Assembly: GCF_009670965.2 (NCBI RefSeq)
Contig: NZ_CP073239.1
Coordinates: 434,001-498,000 of the forward strand
Source of the DNA: Riemerella anatipestifer
GTDB taxonomy: Bacteria > Bacteroidota > Bacteroidia > Flavobacteriales > Weeksellaceae
Reading direction: 5' to 3'
Length of the DNA stretch: 64,000 nt
The notes below the pieces were generated by a model that had not been told where the DNA came from, searched no databases, and was given only the letters and a program-made list of their open reading frames with translations. The position numbers and the translations under genes were made by a program. Positions 24,911 to 34,004 of the stretch are shown piece by piece (positions within the stretch are counted from its first letter, which is position 1; each line of letters begins with the position of its first letter).

Positions 24911-27199
24911 CTACTTATTACCTTCTCTTCTTTGAGCGTCTAGCACCGCTATTGTGGCTAAGTTTACAATTTCATCTACACTAGAACGCATTTGTAATAC
25001 GTGTACAGGTTGTTTCAGCCCCATAAGGATAGGTCCTATGGTTTGTGCCACTCTCATTCCTCTAATAATCTTATACGAAATGTTAGCCGACTCCAAATTC
25101 GGGAAAATAAACACATTAGCTGGGGTATCTCCTAATTTAGAAAACGGATAATCTGCTAGGTGGTCAGAGTTCATCGCAAAATCTGGCTGAATTTCCCCAT
25201 CTACCACCATATTAGGGTATTTCTTATGTAAAATCTCTACCGCTTTAGCTACCTTTTGGGAGGTCTCGGAAATACTAGAAAAATTCTCGTAAGACAACAT
25301 CGCTATTCTTGGCTCTATGGCAAAAGATTTCACGGTAAGCTCCGACATTTTAGCAATATTAACTAAATCTTCCGCGGTAGGGTTTTTGTTAATGGAAGTA
25401 TCCGCAAAAAATCTCGGCTTTTTCCCTGAAAGTATCATCATCATAGAGGCCACCTTATCCACGCCCGGCTCTTTTTCTATCACTTCCAAAACAGGCTTCA
25501 GTACAGAAGAATAATTCTTTGAGAAACCAACAATCAGGGCATCAGTATCACCGTGTTTCAGCATTAAAGGTCCGAAATAATCTCTGTTTCTCACAAACCT
25601 TTTGGCTTTATACTCGTTGATTCCTTTTCTATTGCGTAGTTTCCAAAGGGTTTCTCGGTACTTTCTTCTGTTCTCTTGCTGCTCCTCATCGTTAGGGTCT
25701 ACAATCTTGACATTAAGCTCTATACCGAACTCCTTCATCTTCTCTTTGATGAGCTTTTTATCTCCCAATAAAATAGGCTCTGCAATGCCTTCTTCGTAAA
25801 GGATTTGTGCCGCTTTAATCACATTGTACTCTTCCCCATTGCCTAGTGCTACCCTCTTAGGATTAGAACGAGCCCTATTCTGCATCATTCTGATGAGTTT
25901 TTCATCTTTGCCCATTCTGTCTAAAAGATGATTTTCGTAGGCTTCAAAATCTTCTATGTTTTTTCTAGCAATACCGCTTTCCATTGCAGCCTTTGCTACT
26001 GCCACGGACACTCTAGTTATTAACCTATTATCAAAAGGTTTCGGAATGAAATAATCTCTACCAAAGCTCAACCCTTTAAGGTTGTAAGCCAAAATAACCG
26101 CTTCTGGCACTGGCTCCTTCGCCAAATCTGCAATCGCTTTTACGGCAGCGAGTTTCATTGCCTCGTTAATCCCTTTAGCCTGAACATCTAATGCTCCACG
26201 GAAAATGTACGGAAAGCCTAAAACATTGTTCACCTGATTAGGATAATCGCTTCGTCCAGTTGCCATAATTACATCACTTCTGGTGGCTTTAGCTAAATTG
26301 TAGTCTATTTCTGGCGTTGGGTTTGCCAAACCGAATACAATAGGATTTTCTGCCATAGAACTCAACATTTCTGCCGACATTACATCGCCTTTGGATAGCC
26401 CTACAAAAACATCGGCTCCTTTAAGAGCATCTTCTAAAGTTTCTAAATCGGTTTCGGCTACAAAGTCTAGTTTTTCAGGCGTTAAGTTTTGTCTTTTGTG
26501 ATTGATAACGCCCTTGCTATCGCACATCAAGATATTTTCTTTTCTAAGCCCTAGCTCCATATAAAGTTTGGTACACGCTATGGCTGCCGCTCCTGCCCCA
26601 TTTACCACGAGTTTTACATCTTCTATCTTCTTCCCTGCCAACTCTAGTGCGTTGATGAGCGCCGCCGCAGAGATGATTGCCGTCCCGTGCTGGTCGTCGT
26701 GCATTAGCGGAATATCTAGCTCTTCCTTTAGTCTTTGCTCTATATAGAACGCCTCTGGAGCTTTGATGTCTTCTAGGTTGATACCGCCAAAAGTTGGGGC
26801 TATCGCTTTTACAATCTGAATGAATTTATCTGGGTCTTTCTCGTCTATTTCAATATCAAATACATTGATGTCTGCAAAGATTTTAAATAGCAACCCTTTG
26901 CCTTCCATCACGGGTTTAGAAGCCTCTGCACCTATATCTCCTAAGCCTAAAACGGCTGTTCCGTTAGAAATTACTGCTACTAGATTGCTCTTCCCGGTGT
27001 ATTCGTAAGCCATTGCAGGGTCTTTTTCTATCTCAAGGCAAGGCTCTGCCACCCCTGGTGAATACGCCAAACTTAAATCTCTCTGTGAGGAGTGTGGTTT
27101 TGATGGGATTACTTCTATTTTACCTTTAGGCTCTGCTCTATGATAATCTAAAGCGGCTTGTCTAAAGTTTTTTTCGTCTCTATTGGTTTTACTTGACAT
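24911..27199 (-). CDS. maeB: NADP-dependent malic enzyme with phosphotransacetylase-like domain (MaeB type)
   Basis: Converts malate to pyruvate and CO2 with NADP. The 762-aa length is that of the fused MaeB type. The malic domain (about 1-420) has [34 protein letters not shown] and a Rossmann [16 protein letters not shown]. The C-terminal part (about 430-755) resembles phosphate acetyltransferase, as in [19 protein letters not shown] and the final [20 protein letters not shown]; in MaeB it is regulatory (acetyl-CoA inhibited) rather than catalytic. The kinase-like gene at 27222 follows after 22 nt. Confidence 0.95.
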   Translation of the reverse strand: MSSKTNRDEKNFRQAALDYHRAEPKGKIEVIPSKPHSSQRDLSLAYSPGVAEPCLEIEKDPAMAYEYTGKSNLVAVISNGTAVLGLGDIGAEASKPVMEGKGLLFKIFADINVFDIEIDEKDPDKFIQIVKAIAPTFGGINLEDIKAPEAFYIEQRLKEELDIPLMHDDQHGTAIISAAALINALELAGKKIEDVKLVVNGAGAAAIACTKLYMELGLRKENILMCDSKGVINHKRQNLTPEKLDFVAETDLETLEDALKGADVFVGLSKGDVMSAEMLSSMAENPIVFGLANPTPEIDYNLAKATRSDVIMATGRSDYPNQVNNVLGFPYIFRGALDVQAKGINEAMKLAAVKAIADLAKEPVPEAVILAYNLKGLSFGRDYFIPKPFDNRLITRVSVAVAKAAMESGIARKNIEDFEAYENHLLDRMGKDEKLIRMMQNRARSNPKRVALGNGEEYNVIKAAQILYEEGIAEPILLGDKKLIKEKMKEFGIELNVKIVDPNDEEQQENRRKYRETLWKLRNRKGINEYKAKRFVRNRDYFGPLMLKHGDTDALIVGFSKNYSSVLKPVLEVIEKEPGVDKVASMMMILSGKKPRFFADTSINKNPTAEDLVNIAKMSELTVKSFAIEPRIAMLSYENFSSISETSQKVAKAVEILHKKYPNMVVDGEIQPDFAMNSDHLADYPFSKLGDTPANVFIFPNLESANISYKIIRGMRVAQTIGPILMGLKQPVHVLQMRSSVDEIVNLATIAVLDAQRREGNK

Positions 27200-27221
27200 A
27201 TAAATCGTTATATAATTAAGT

Positions 27222-28079
27222 TTAAATTTCTAGTATGTATTTTTTGTGATAATTTACCAAACTTTCTATGGGTCTTTGCACGATAGTCCCTACCCTAAGA
27301 TTGAGTTCTGCCGCTGCTGCTCTTAAAGAATCTTCGTACACATAAGCTATGGAGCCTATAAAATTAATTTCGGCCTCTTTGGCTTCCTTGTAAGGCAACA
27401 CGTGATAGTCTAAAAAGTTTTTCATTTCGTCAAAGACCAAATTTTGTAGATAGGGGTGCAGCTTTCTTTCGGCAATGAACTGATTAAAACTGGCTAAATA
27501 GGCATTAGCTCTAGGGTTATGATACATATTTTTAATCGCCTCTTCTATACTTAGGTTATAGGTATCTACAAAATCCTGATGCAAATCGGCAGGGAGCTTC
27601 TTCATAAAAAATCGTCTTAAAAGGTGCTTCCCTAAAGCACTGCCACTCCCCTCATCACCGATTAAAAACCCTAAGGAGGGCAAATCGCTTCTCACATTTG
27701 TCCCATCAAAATAGCAAGAGTTGGAGCCTGTACCCAAAATACAAACAATGGCAGGTACGCCTCTATAAGCGGCATAGGCTGCTGCTGTAAGGTCTTCGCT
27801 CACTACTATTTTTGCATTGGTAAATACCTTTTTTAGCTGCTGCTCTACCACCGCCTTATTCTCTGCAATGCCACACCCCGAGCCATAAAAGAATACTTGG
27901 GTAACGCTAGACTGAAGTTGGCTTAAATCCTGATTTTTCATAATTTCTTTCGGAATTAAATCAATCTGAATGATATTAGGATTAAAACCAATGGTTTCTG
28001 TCTTGAGTTTGAAACTTCCGTTGGGGTTAAGAATTACCCAATCACATTTTGTGGAACCTCCGTCTACGATAGCAATCAT
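27222..28079 (-). CDS. BadF/BadG/BcrA/BcrD-family sugar kinase, probably N-acetylglucosamine kinase
   Basis: A 285-aa ATPase of the actin-like fold. The phosphate-binding motifs are MIAIVDGGSTKCDWVILN at the N-terminus, the second glycine-rich region CILGTGSNSCYFDG near residue 119 and GFLIGDEGSGSALGKHLLRR near residue 142. This set is typical of GlcNAc kinases (NagK-like) of the BadF/BadG family. Peptidoglycan recycling is a plausible role, given the GH3 enzyme at 41669 elsewhere in the window. No distinctive neighbour; maeB lies 22 nt upstream. Confidence 0.85.
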   Translation of the reverse strand: MIAIVDGGSTKCDWVILNPNGSFKLKTETIGFNPNIIQIDLIPKEIMKNQDLSQLQSSVTQVFFYGSGCGIAENKAVVEQQLKKVFTNAKIVVSEDLTAAAYAAYRGVPAIVCILGTGSNSCYFDGTNVRSDLPSLGFLIGDEGSGSALGKHLLRRFFMKKLPADLHQDFVDTYNLSIEEAIKNMYHNPRANAYLASFNQFIAERKLHPYLQNLVFDEMKNFLDYHVLPYKEAKEAEINFIGSIAYVYEDSLRAAAAELNLRVGTIVQRPIESLVNYHKKYILEI

Positions 28080-28256
28080 ATTATAATAAAATTGACGGGC
28101 TAAGTTAGGAAATATATTTTAAAACGCACTGAACCTTACAAGAAATTCTGTCAAATAGAATAAATTGATATTTGACTTAGTAATAAAAATTGGTGGGATA
28201 CAAAACCATCAATTACTACTCCAAAAATCAAACAAGAGATAGAAGCCCCAACCTAA

Positions 28257-29276
28257 CTACCTGCCGCTAAGCCACACACTTGCTAACGGCTGATTTTCCC
28301 TCTGTACTCGTACGACATTTTTAACCTTTTTGTTTCTAATAAGTATCCTAAAATATGGGAATTTACCATTTATTGATAAATCTTTTCCATTGTTACCTTT
28401 TCTAAATTTAATTATTTCGAATTGCTCTGGATTAAACTTATGTAAAAATGTTATAGGTACTCCCATCCCCCCATCATAGTCCAAAGGAATATCTTCTGTT
28501 TTATCTACATTGATACCATCATAATTATCATATTTTGGATATTTATTTTCATTCCCGAAATACGTTTTTGTTAGTTTAATATCTTCGTGTCTTTTAAAAT
28601 TGTCTAAATTGGTTAACCATAAACAATTATTTGGAGATACGATTCTATTTCCAAAATCATCTATTCTAGCTTCTGTACCATATAATTCATAGTGTTCTGG
28701 TACAATAAAGCCAGAGATTCCTCTGCCAAGATTTATTCCTAGCCAAGCTTTATTTTCTTTAATTAACTTAAAAATTTCCTTATAAGTGATGGCATTTATA
28801 TTCCCAATAATTAGAAATTTTTTATTGTATTTAATCAATTGCTCCACAAATTCTCTAAATAGGGAAAAAGGAGGATTAGTAACAACAATATCAGCCTGTT
28901 TTAATAACTCTATACTTTCAGAGCTACGAAAGTCACCATCTCCCTTAAATGATTTTACTTCAATTGGTTTATTCTGTCCTAAATATTCAAAGAAAAATCC
29001 ATTCTTCACATTGGTTGCGCTAAACAAATCTGTTTCTTGCCTCTGGTAGCAGGCCGTTATCAATCTTCTAAGTCCTAATTCTTTAAAGTTTGAAGCAAAG
29101 TATTTGTAGAAATTACTTACTCTTGGGTCATCACAATTACAATAAACCACTTTATCTTGAAAATGGCTTTTATAATGTTGTAATTCACTTTCTATATCAC
29201 AAAGCTGTGTATAAAACTCATCACTTTTAGATTTTTTTGCTTTTTGTAATAATTTATTTGTTGCGTTTCTTGCCAC
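28257..29276 (-). CDS. EcoRI-type adenine DNA methyltransferase (M.EcoRI homologue, GAATTC)
   Basis: A 339-aa methyltransferase that should methylate the second A of GAATTC. It matches M.EcoRI closely over about residues 1-317 (for example SDEFYTQLCDIESELQHY, VVYCNCDDPRVSNF, GDGDFRSSES). The catalytic motif is NPPF at residues 134-137 in IVVTNPPFSLFREF. Beyond the usual end there are about 22 extra residues (VKNVVRVQRENQPLASVWLS). It follows the endonuclease gene by 10 nt, in the same order as in the E. coli plasmid system. Confidence 0.97.
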   Translation of the reverse strand: MARNATNKLLQKAKKSKSDEFYTQLCDIESELQHYKSHFQDKVVYCNCDDPRVSNFYKYFASNFKELGLRRLITACYQRQETDLFSATNVKNGFFFEYLGQNKPIEVKSFKGDGDFRSSESIELLKQADIVVTNPPFSLFREFVEQLIKYNKKFLIIGNINAITYKEIFKLIKENKAWLGINLGRGISGFIVPEHYELYGTEARIDDFGNRIVSPNNCLWLTNLDNFKRHEDIKLTKTYFGNENKYPKYDNYDGINVDKTEDIPLDYDGGMGVPITFLHKFNPEQFEIIKFRKGNNGKDLSINGKFPYFRILIRNKKVKNVVRVQRENQPLASVWLSGR

Positions 29277-29286
29277 TATTCTTTGC

Positions 29287-30123
29287 TTATTTATTTTTGG
29301 TAATTTGATTAAATAAATCGCTCCCTAATACCTTAAGAGAGGTTTTTGAAATTGTAAGCATAATATCAAACATCTCCTTATTATCCCACTTTTCTCCTTT
29401 TCCTTGTGTATAAATAGATGTTGCTTGGAGCATAATTGTTTTATCCTTGTGTTTAATAAATTTATTTACACATAAATTGGTGTTAATAGGCATTCCGTAA
29501 TTTGCAGCAGTTAGCCTATCCAATCTGTTTAATATCCCTGAATTGTATTCAAGTCTTACTATTCTTCCATCTGGTCTTTCAATTGACACAGTTTCTGTTA
29601 AAAAATTAGAGCCTTCTAAAAACAAAACATAAGGAAAATGAGATTCTAAAAGCATAAAATTGGCTATTTCTGATATATTCTTATGCGATCTTTCTATCGC
29701 ATTTCCTGCCGCCATCAAATCCTGATTATTAGCCTTACCAACCAACCTTCCTTTCCTAATATTTTCTATATCTTTACCCTGATGTTTAGCTTCTGACACT
29801 AAAATTATCCTCCAATTGCCATTATCATCTTTCACTTCAATTATTCCTCCATCGGGTTTAACGCTTGAATTTGGAACAAAGAGGGTCTGCCCTAGCTCTC
29901 CATCAATTTTTCTTAACGCCTTGTTTATTTCTTCTTTTCGTATGCTTGTTTTATATTGAAATGTTAGCTGTGGGTATTCTTCTTCAAGTTGCTTAATCAC
30001 GAGATGCGATATTTCACCAAGTGTTAAATCGTGTAATTTTGCTTTTTCACCAAAAATACCAACTACTCCTTGAGACTTTTTATGTTGAACTGTCAATCTT
30101 GTTGATTGGTTCTTCTTAGCCAT
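29287..30123 (-). CDS. EcoRI-type restriction endonuclease (predicted G^AATTC)
   Basis: A 278-aa type II enzyme. By recollection of the E. coli EcoRI sequence, identity is high along the whole length. The catalytic residues fall at EcoRI's own numbers: D91 (KPDGG), E111 and K113 (SEAKHQG). The base-recognition segment MAAGNAIERSHKN (about 137-149) with N141, E144 and R145 is identical, and R200 and R203 (NRLDRL) are kept. Cleavage at GAATTC can therefore be predicted with confidence. No obvious homologue exists in neighbours, and the pair looks horizontally acquired. Confidence 0.98.
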   Translation of the reverse strand: MAKKNQSTRLTVQHKKSQGVVGIFGEKAKLHDLTLGEISHLVIKQLEEEYPQLTFQYKTSIRKEEINKALRKIDGELGQTLFVPNSSVKPDGGIIEVKDDNGNWRIILVSEAKHQGKDIENIRKGRLVGKANNQDLMAAGNAIERSHKNISEIANFMLLESHFPYVLFLEGSNFLTETVSIERPDGRIVRLEYNSGILNRLDRLTAANYGMPINTNLCVNKFIKHKDKTIMLQATSIYTQGKGEKWDNKEMFDIMLTISKTSLKVLGSDLFNQITKNK

Positions 30124-30422
30124 TATTATTTTATTTGTTATGTTCTACAAAAATACAAATTTATCTTTTATAGGAAAGGTTTAGGCTTATCAACAATCAT
30201 TTACCTTACACTTTCGCCCCGAAAAATCCCAAAGGGAAGCCCACTCTCGCCTATCACCCCCAAAACGGGCTTTGATGCTAGGGGAAGGTGGGGTAAGCCC
30301 AAGGGCTTATTGAGGTTCTCGGCGGGGTCTTAGTAGAAGTGGACTTGGTGGTTGAGCTAAAACTCTTCGTAGATAACGGCAAAATTGGGGTTCGTAACGT
30401 ACTCCTCTGGGTCTTTAACCTC

Positions 30423-30567
30423 GTACACTTCCTAAAAAACCAACACAACTTTCTAAAAGACCAACTCTAGTAGGCTAAAGACCCCGTACACTTTCTAAAA
30501 AACCAACACAACTTTCTGAAAGACCAACTCTAGTAGGCTAAAGACCCTGTACACTTTCTAAAAAACC
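30423..30567. repeat. 63-bp tandem repeat, about 2.3 copies
   Basis: Units begin GTACACTT at 30423, 30486 and 30549, exactly 63 nt apart. The first two copies differ at a handful of positions; the third stops after CTAAAAAACCAAG, where the terminator stem begins. In one + frame each unit reads VHFLKNQHNFLKDQL then two stops and AKDP, so the period (a multiple of 3) suggests a decayed coding repeat. Confidence 0.85.
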
Positions 30568-30598
30568 AAGTCAGCCTCGTAATTAGCGAGGCTGACTT
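30568..30598. terminator. Bidirectional terminator after the gene at 30619
   Basis: Perfect 12-bp arms (30568-30579 and 30587-30598) with a 7-nt loop. On the minus strand the stem is followed by GGTTTTTTAG; on the + strand by GATTTTTTAG. It lies 21 nt after the minus-strand stop at 30619. Confidence 0.9.
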
Positions 30599-30618
30599 GA
30601 TTTTTTAGGAACTCAAAA

Positions 30619-31107
30619 TTATTCTTTAGGAGCCGCAGCTTTGTCTGCCCTTCTGCCACGACTAGCGAAAAACTGTGCCAGCTCTCTCTGCTTGGCTTCG
30701 TAGCCTGGCGCCGAAGTCCCTACCATAAAATTGGTATAGGCATAATCTACCAAGGCGTCTTGATAGTTATCATAATCGTGGAGGGTTCTGGCATTTTTAA
30801 GGTTTTGTAGCAGCGTTTCTAGCCTGTCTATAATGTTGGTGAGATGGGTACGGCTGCTAAAGTCTTTATCAAACTCTGCCCAATCTACCTGTGGTGTCTG
30901 TAAGCTAGGCATACTTTTGTGAAAATCATTCACTCGATTAACGAAGAGCTTGTTTTGCTCATTGATGCTACCGTACCTCTTGCGGTCTTCCGAGGTTAGA
31001 TTTACATTTACTTCTGCCAGTTCTGCCTCTAGTTTGGCTAATGCTTCTACCACCTTAGCTACTTTGTCTTCGCTTAGATGGCTGTTTCTTAAGTTACTTA
31101 AACTCAT
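30619..31107 (-). CDS. Helical protein of unknown function (162 aa)
   Basis: A 162-aa soluble protein, mostly alpha-helical by composition, with a leading coiled-coil-like segment (KVAKVVEALAKLEAELAEVN) and a conserved-looking aromatic central part (PQVDWAEFDKDFSSRTHLTN, LHDYDNYQDALVDYAYTNF). The C-terminus is basic (FFASRGRRADKAAAPKE). No domain is recognised. It has its own terminator and stands alone on the minus strand between the repeat region and a TonB-type receptor. Confidence 0.65.
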   Translation of the reverse strand: MSLSNLRNSHLSEDKVAKVVEALAKLEAELAEVNVNLTSEDRKRYGSINEQNKLFVNRVNDFHKSMPSLQTPQVDWAEFDKDFSSRTHLTNIIDRLETLLQNLKNARTLHDYDNYQDALVDYAYTNFMVGTSAPGYEAKQRELAQFFASRGRRADKAAAPKE

Positions 31108-31230
31108 AATTCATTAGATTTTTAGGTTAATGACTGATGGGGTCTTTCGCTGTTTGCCACCAGCTTTTACTTTTTTATACTTTGCCTTAATGGAGATAAG
31201 GCGTGGCTAATATAATAAATAATAAACATT

Positions 31231-31254
31231 AAAAGGAGCAAAAATGCTCCTTTT
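31231..31254 (-). terminator. Terminator after the TonB-dependent receptor-like gene
   Basis: Arms AAAAGGAGCA (31231-31240) and TGCTCCTTTT (31245-31254). It lies 30 nt after the minus-strand stop at 31284. The T run after the stem on the minus strand is short. Confidence 0.65.
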
Positions 31255-31283
31255 TTCTTAAACTCCCTTAATGAAATTGGCTA

Positions 31284-33416
31284 CTAAAGACCTTGGATAA
31301 GCCCTGTATCTTCTTTTTTATCTTTATTCAAAAGGTTCGGGGTTTCTTTTGCTAGGCGGTTTTTAGTTGGGATTTTGTAGTTTATAGAAAGTCCGAAGCT
31401 ACGGCTGTCCCACTTATTAAAGAGTACAACATTGGGCGTTTGTGCTAGAGAACGCACCTGCATTCTTTGTCCGTTTAAAATATCATTAGCAAATACCGAA
31501 ACACTCAAACGGTCGTGCATAAACTTCTTGGAAAGTGTAAGGTCTAGCGTGTTCATAAACGGTTTATCGGCTACAAAATAGTAGTAGTTTCCGTTTGTTG
31601 TAAGGTATCCAAAATTAGCTACTAGCTTGATATCTTTCGGAAGTATAAACTGCGACATCAGGTTCAAAATCCAAAATCCTTTGGTTTTCACTTCTGGAAT
31701 TTCGTGTTTTTGGTAGCCCGCATAGAGGTACATAAAGTTGATTTTATCTGGATTAAAATTCATCTTCATCACCTCGCTTAACGGTTTATGGAATAGCATA
31801 AACGGCAACGGAAGCCCTACATTAAAGTTGTGGATTCTAAATTGCGATAAATTCTCCTGACGATGAACAATCACATCTCCCTGACGAATAATCATCTGAA
31901 TGAGCTGATTTTTAGCCACGCTTACATTATAGCCGATAAAGGCATAGTCAAACGCGGAAAGTTTAGCCTCATAGTTGTCAAAAATCGTCGGTTGGAGTTC
32001 GGGATTACCCGTCGTCCAAAGGTTTCCGTTAGCAAAGGTATTGTTGTTAGGGTTAAGGGCAGAAATGCTAGGCAGCGTAATTTTTTTGTTATAGTTTAAA
32101 GCAAAATAAACCTGCTTACCAAAGTTGTACTGTACGCTTGCATTGGGGAAAAACCTAAACTGATTAAAAGGGATTAGTTGTTTATTAGACTTTGTAGTTA
32201 CATTGTAAGCCTCTCCTGAAATATCGTAATCTTCGGCACGAGTTCCTGCTATGAAATCAAATTTCCCTAAAGTGGCTTGTAACTCTACATAAGACGAGGC
32301 GGTTTGCCTTTGATAATCTAAATTGGTAATACCTCCAGACTGAGTATTAAAGTCTAGCTTCTCGTACAACCCACCAAAACTGATTTTACCTTCATCTAAA
32401 ATATTTATCGGTTGAGAGTAATCTACCTTAAAAGTAGAAATTCTGGCATCTGATAGATTGTCTAATGTCAATTCACTTCTTCCAACGCCGTTAAATATTT
32501 GATTTTCCTGCTGGAATTTGTTATCATTCTTATTGAATGAAAATTTAAAATCTAATTTTTTATTTTTATCATCGAATTTCTTCTGATAAGTGGCGATAAA
32601 CTCGTGTCTATCTCCCAATGAATTGGTTTCGTCTAATCTTTCGTAAGGCACTCCTAAAATAATACCGCTACTATTTGTTCTAGCATCATTGTTATTATGG
32701 TTAAGGTCGTAGTTTAACAATAATCTGTCTTGACCAATATCCAGAGTCATTGCCGCTTTAATAAAAGAACCACGCCCCCATCGGTCGGTAAATACAGAGG
32801 TAATATTATCGGTATTCCCTCTAAGTAGAGATTCTCTGTAATTTTGCCCCACATTAAGCTGCCAACCAAACCATTTATTTTTAGCGTTAAGTAAAACGGA
32901 GTTATTAGTTCGGCTGCGTACTTTTTCTTCATTGGTAAAAGAGTAATTGCCAGAATAAGTAGCTGTAAGGTAGTTTTTAGCTGTTTTGGAAGTGATAATA
33001 TTAAGGATTGCTCCTCCAGAAGTTGCAGGAAATTCTGCCCCTGGTTGTGTGATAATCTCTATTCGTTCTATAGAATTAGCTGGCATACCTTCTAGAAAGG
33101 CATTCAGTTCGTTACTGGAAATATTCAGCGGTCTGCCGTCCATAAAGACCTCTAGCATTTTACCTTGATAAAGCATACCTGCCACATCAGATGACACAAG
33201 CCCCGGTAATTTTTTTATCCCATCTAAAGCTGTCCCTGAATTAAGTTGAGGCTGTTCCGAAAAATCAAAAATTGTTCTATCTGCTTTTTGTTCTACTGCC
33301 TTTTTGGTTTTGGTAATGGTAACTTCTTCTATCTTTTTCTCTTTTGAGCCACCTTTCTCTTGTGCCATCACATAAAATGAACTCACTAAAGACAATAGAA
33401 TTAATTGTTTTTTCAT
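31284..33416 (-). CDS. TonB-dependent receptor-like outer-membrane beta-barrel protein
   Basis: A 710-aa protein with a signal peptide (MKKQLILLSLVSSFYVMAQE). A plug domain follows (about 35-145: FDFSEQPQLNSGTALDGIKK, EIITQPGAEFPATSGGAIL), then a barrel rich in aromatic strands typical of the OMP_b-brl family in Bacteroidota. The C-terminal tail ends KKEDTGLIQGL after the last strand FGLSINYKIP. No carboxypeptidase-like N-terminal domain is seen, and no surface lipoprotein partner (SusD) is adjacent. The ligand is unknown. Confidence 0.85.
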   Translation of the reverse strand: MKKQLILLSLVSSFYVMAQEKGGSKEKKIEEVTITKTKKAVEQKADRTIFDFSEQPQLNSGTALDGIKKLPGLVSSDVAGMLYQGKMLEVFMDGRPLNISSNELNAFLEGMPANSIERIEIITQPGAEFPATSGGAILNIITSKTAKNYLTATYSGNYSFTNEEKVRSRTNNSVLLNAKNKWFGWQLNVGQNYRESLLRGNTDNITSVFTDRWGRGSFIKAAMTLDIGQDRLLLNYDLNHNNNDARTNSSGIILGVPYERLDETNSLGDRHEFIATYQKKFDDKNKKLDFKFSFNKNDNKFQQENQIFNGVGRSELTLDNLSDARISTFKVDYSQPINILDEGKISFGGLYEKLDFNTQSGGITNLDYQRQTASSYVELQATLGKFDFIAGTRAEDYDISGEAYNVTTKSNKQLIPFNQFRFFPNASVQYNFGKQVYFALNYNKKITLPSISALNPNNNTFANGNLWTTGNPELQPTIFDNYEAKLSAFDYAFIGYNVSVAKNQLIQMIIRQGDVIVHRQENLSQFRIHNFNVGLPLPFMLFHKPLSEVMKMNFNPDKINFMYLYAGYQKHEIPEVKTKGFWILNLMSQFILPKDIKLVANFGYLTTNGNYYYFVADKPFMNTLDLTLSKKFMHDRLSVSVFANDILNGQRMQVRSLAQTPNVVLFNKWDSRSFGLSINYKIPTKNRLAKETPNLLNKDKKEDTGLIQGL

Positions 33417-33532
33417 TGTGTTATATTTTATAGCATGGTAGGTCGCAAAGCGTTTAGCTTTTGTTACATTTTGTAAAAAATTCTGCTAGATTTTTTACAT
33501 CTTTTAATTATTAAAGTTAAATTTGCCACTTT

Positions 33533-33991
33533 ATGAAACAGCATCTACTGAAACAAAAACAAATTCTATTCTTTATTATAGCAGGTGGTTTGAGTGCTAT
33601 AGTAGAGATAGGTTCTTTTAAGTTGCTTAGTATTATTATCCCACAATGGTTGCCCTTAGAACTAGATTTTATGGGCGTGCATTACCCTTTGAGTAATATT
33701 TTGTCTACTAGTAGTGGCATTATTACCAACTATTTCTTGAGTATTTGGTTTGTATTTCAGAGGGGCAAACATTCTAAGAAGAGAGAGTTCGCTTACTTTA
33801 TGGGGGTTTCTGTTTTTTCTACTTTTTTGAGTCTTATATTCTTCCAAGTTTTCTTTTGGTGGGTTTTTGAAAGTTATCTTAAACTATGGTTCTTTACCTT
33901 CAGCCGAGAAATACTTAGCAAAGTATCAGCCATCGCTCTGGTATCTATACTCAACTATAGTGTGAAAAAACGAGTGGTATTCAACGGATAA
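33533..33991 (+). CDS. GtrA-family membrane protein
   Basis: A 152-aa inner-membrane protein with four predicted helices (near residues 10-30, 55-75, 85-110 and 120-145) and the GtrA-type start FFIIAGGLSAIVEIGSFKLL and end SALVSILNYSVKKRVVF. GtrA proteins are thought to move lipid-linked sugars across the membrane or act as partners of glycosyltransferases. A -7-like TAAATTTG (33518-33525) precedes it. plsC follows after 13 nt, suggesting an operon. Confidence 0.88.
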   Translation: MKQHLLKQKQILFFIIAGGLSAIVEIGSFKLLSIIIPQWLPLELDFMGVHYPLSNILSTSSGIITNYFLSIWFVFQRGKHSKKREFAYFMGVSVFSTFLSLIFFQVFFWWVFESYLKLWFFTFSREILSKVSAIALVSILNYSVKKRVVFNG

Positions 33992-34004
33992 AATTTTCAA
34001 AATT

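Larger units (their letters stand above)
30124..30618. other. Gene-free stretch upstream of EcoRI with GC-rich patch and tandem repeat
   Basis: A 495-nt stretch without a convincing gene. At about 30220-30335 the base composition is GC-rich, unlike the flanks, and includes the palindrome TAAGCCC-AA-GGGCTTA (30294-30309). From 30423 comes a 63-bp tandem repeat. Frames across this region are broken by stops, so it may be decayed coding sequence. The terminator at 30568-30598 closes it. Confidence 0.5.

Noticed and set aside
28257..28330. attC-like integron site at the 3' end of the methyltransferase
   Set aside because: The GCTAACGGC and GTTAGCAAG pieces do not fit the RYYYAAC/GTTRRRY core sites, and no integrase is present.
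30106..30333. Open frame of 75 codons on the + strand upstream of the 63-bp repeat
   Set aside because: It starts within the 5' end of the EcoRI gene on the opposite strand and reads through the GC-rich patch; nothing protein-like is seen.
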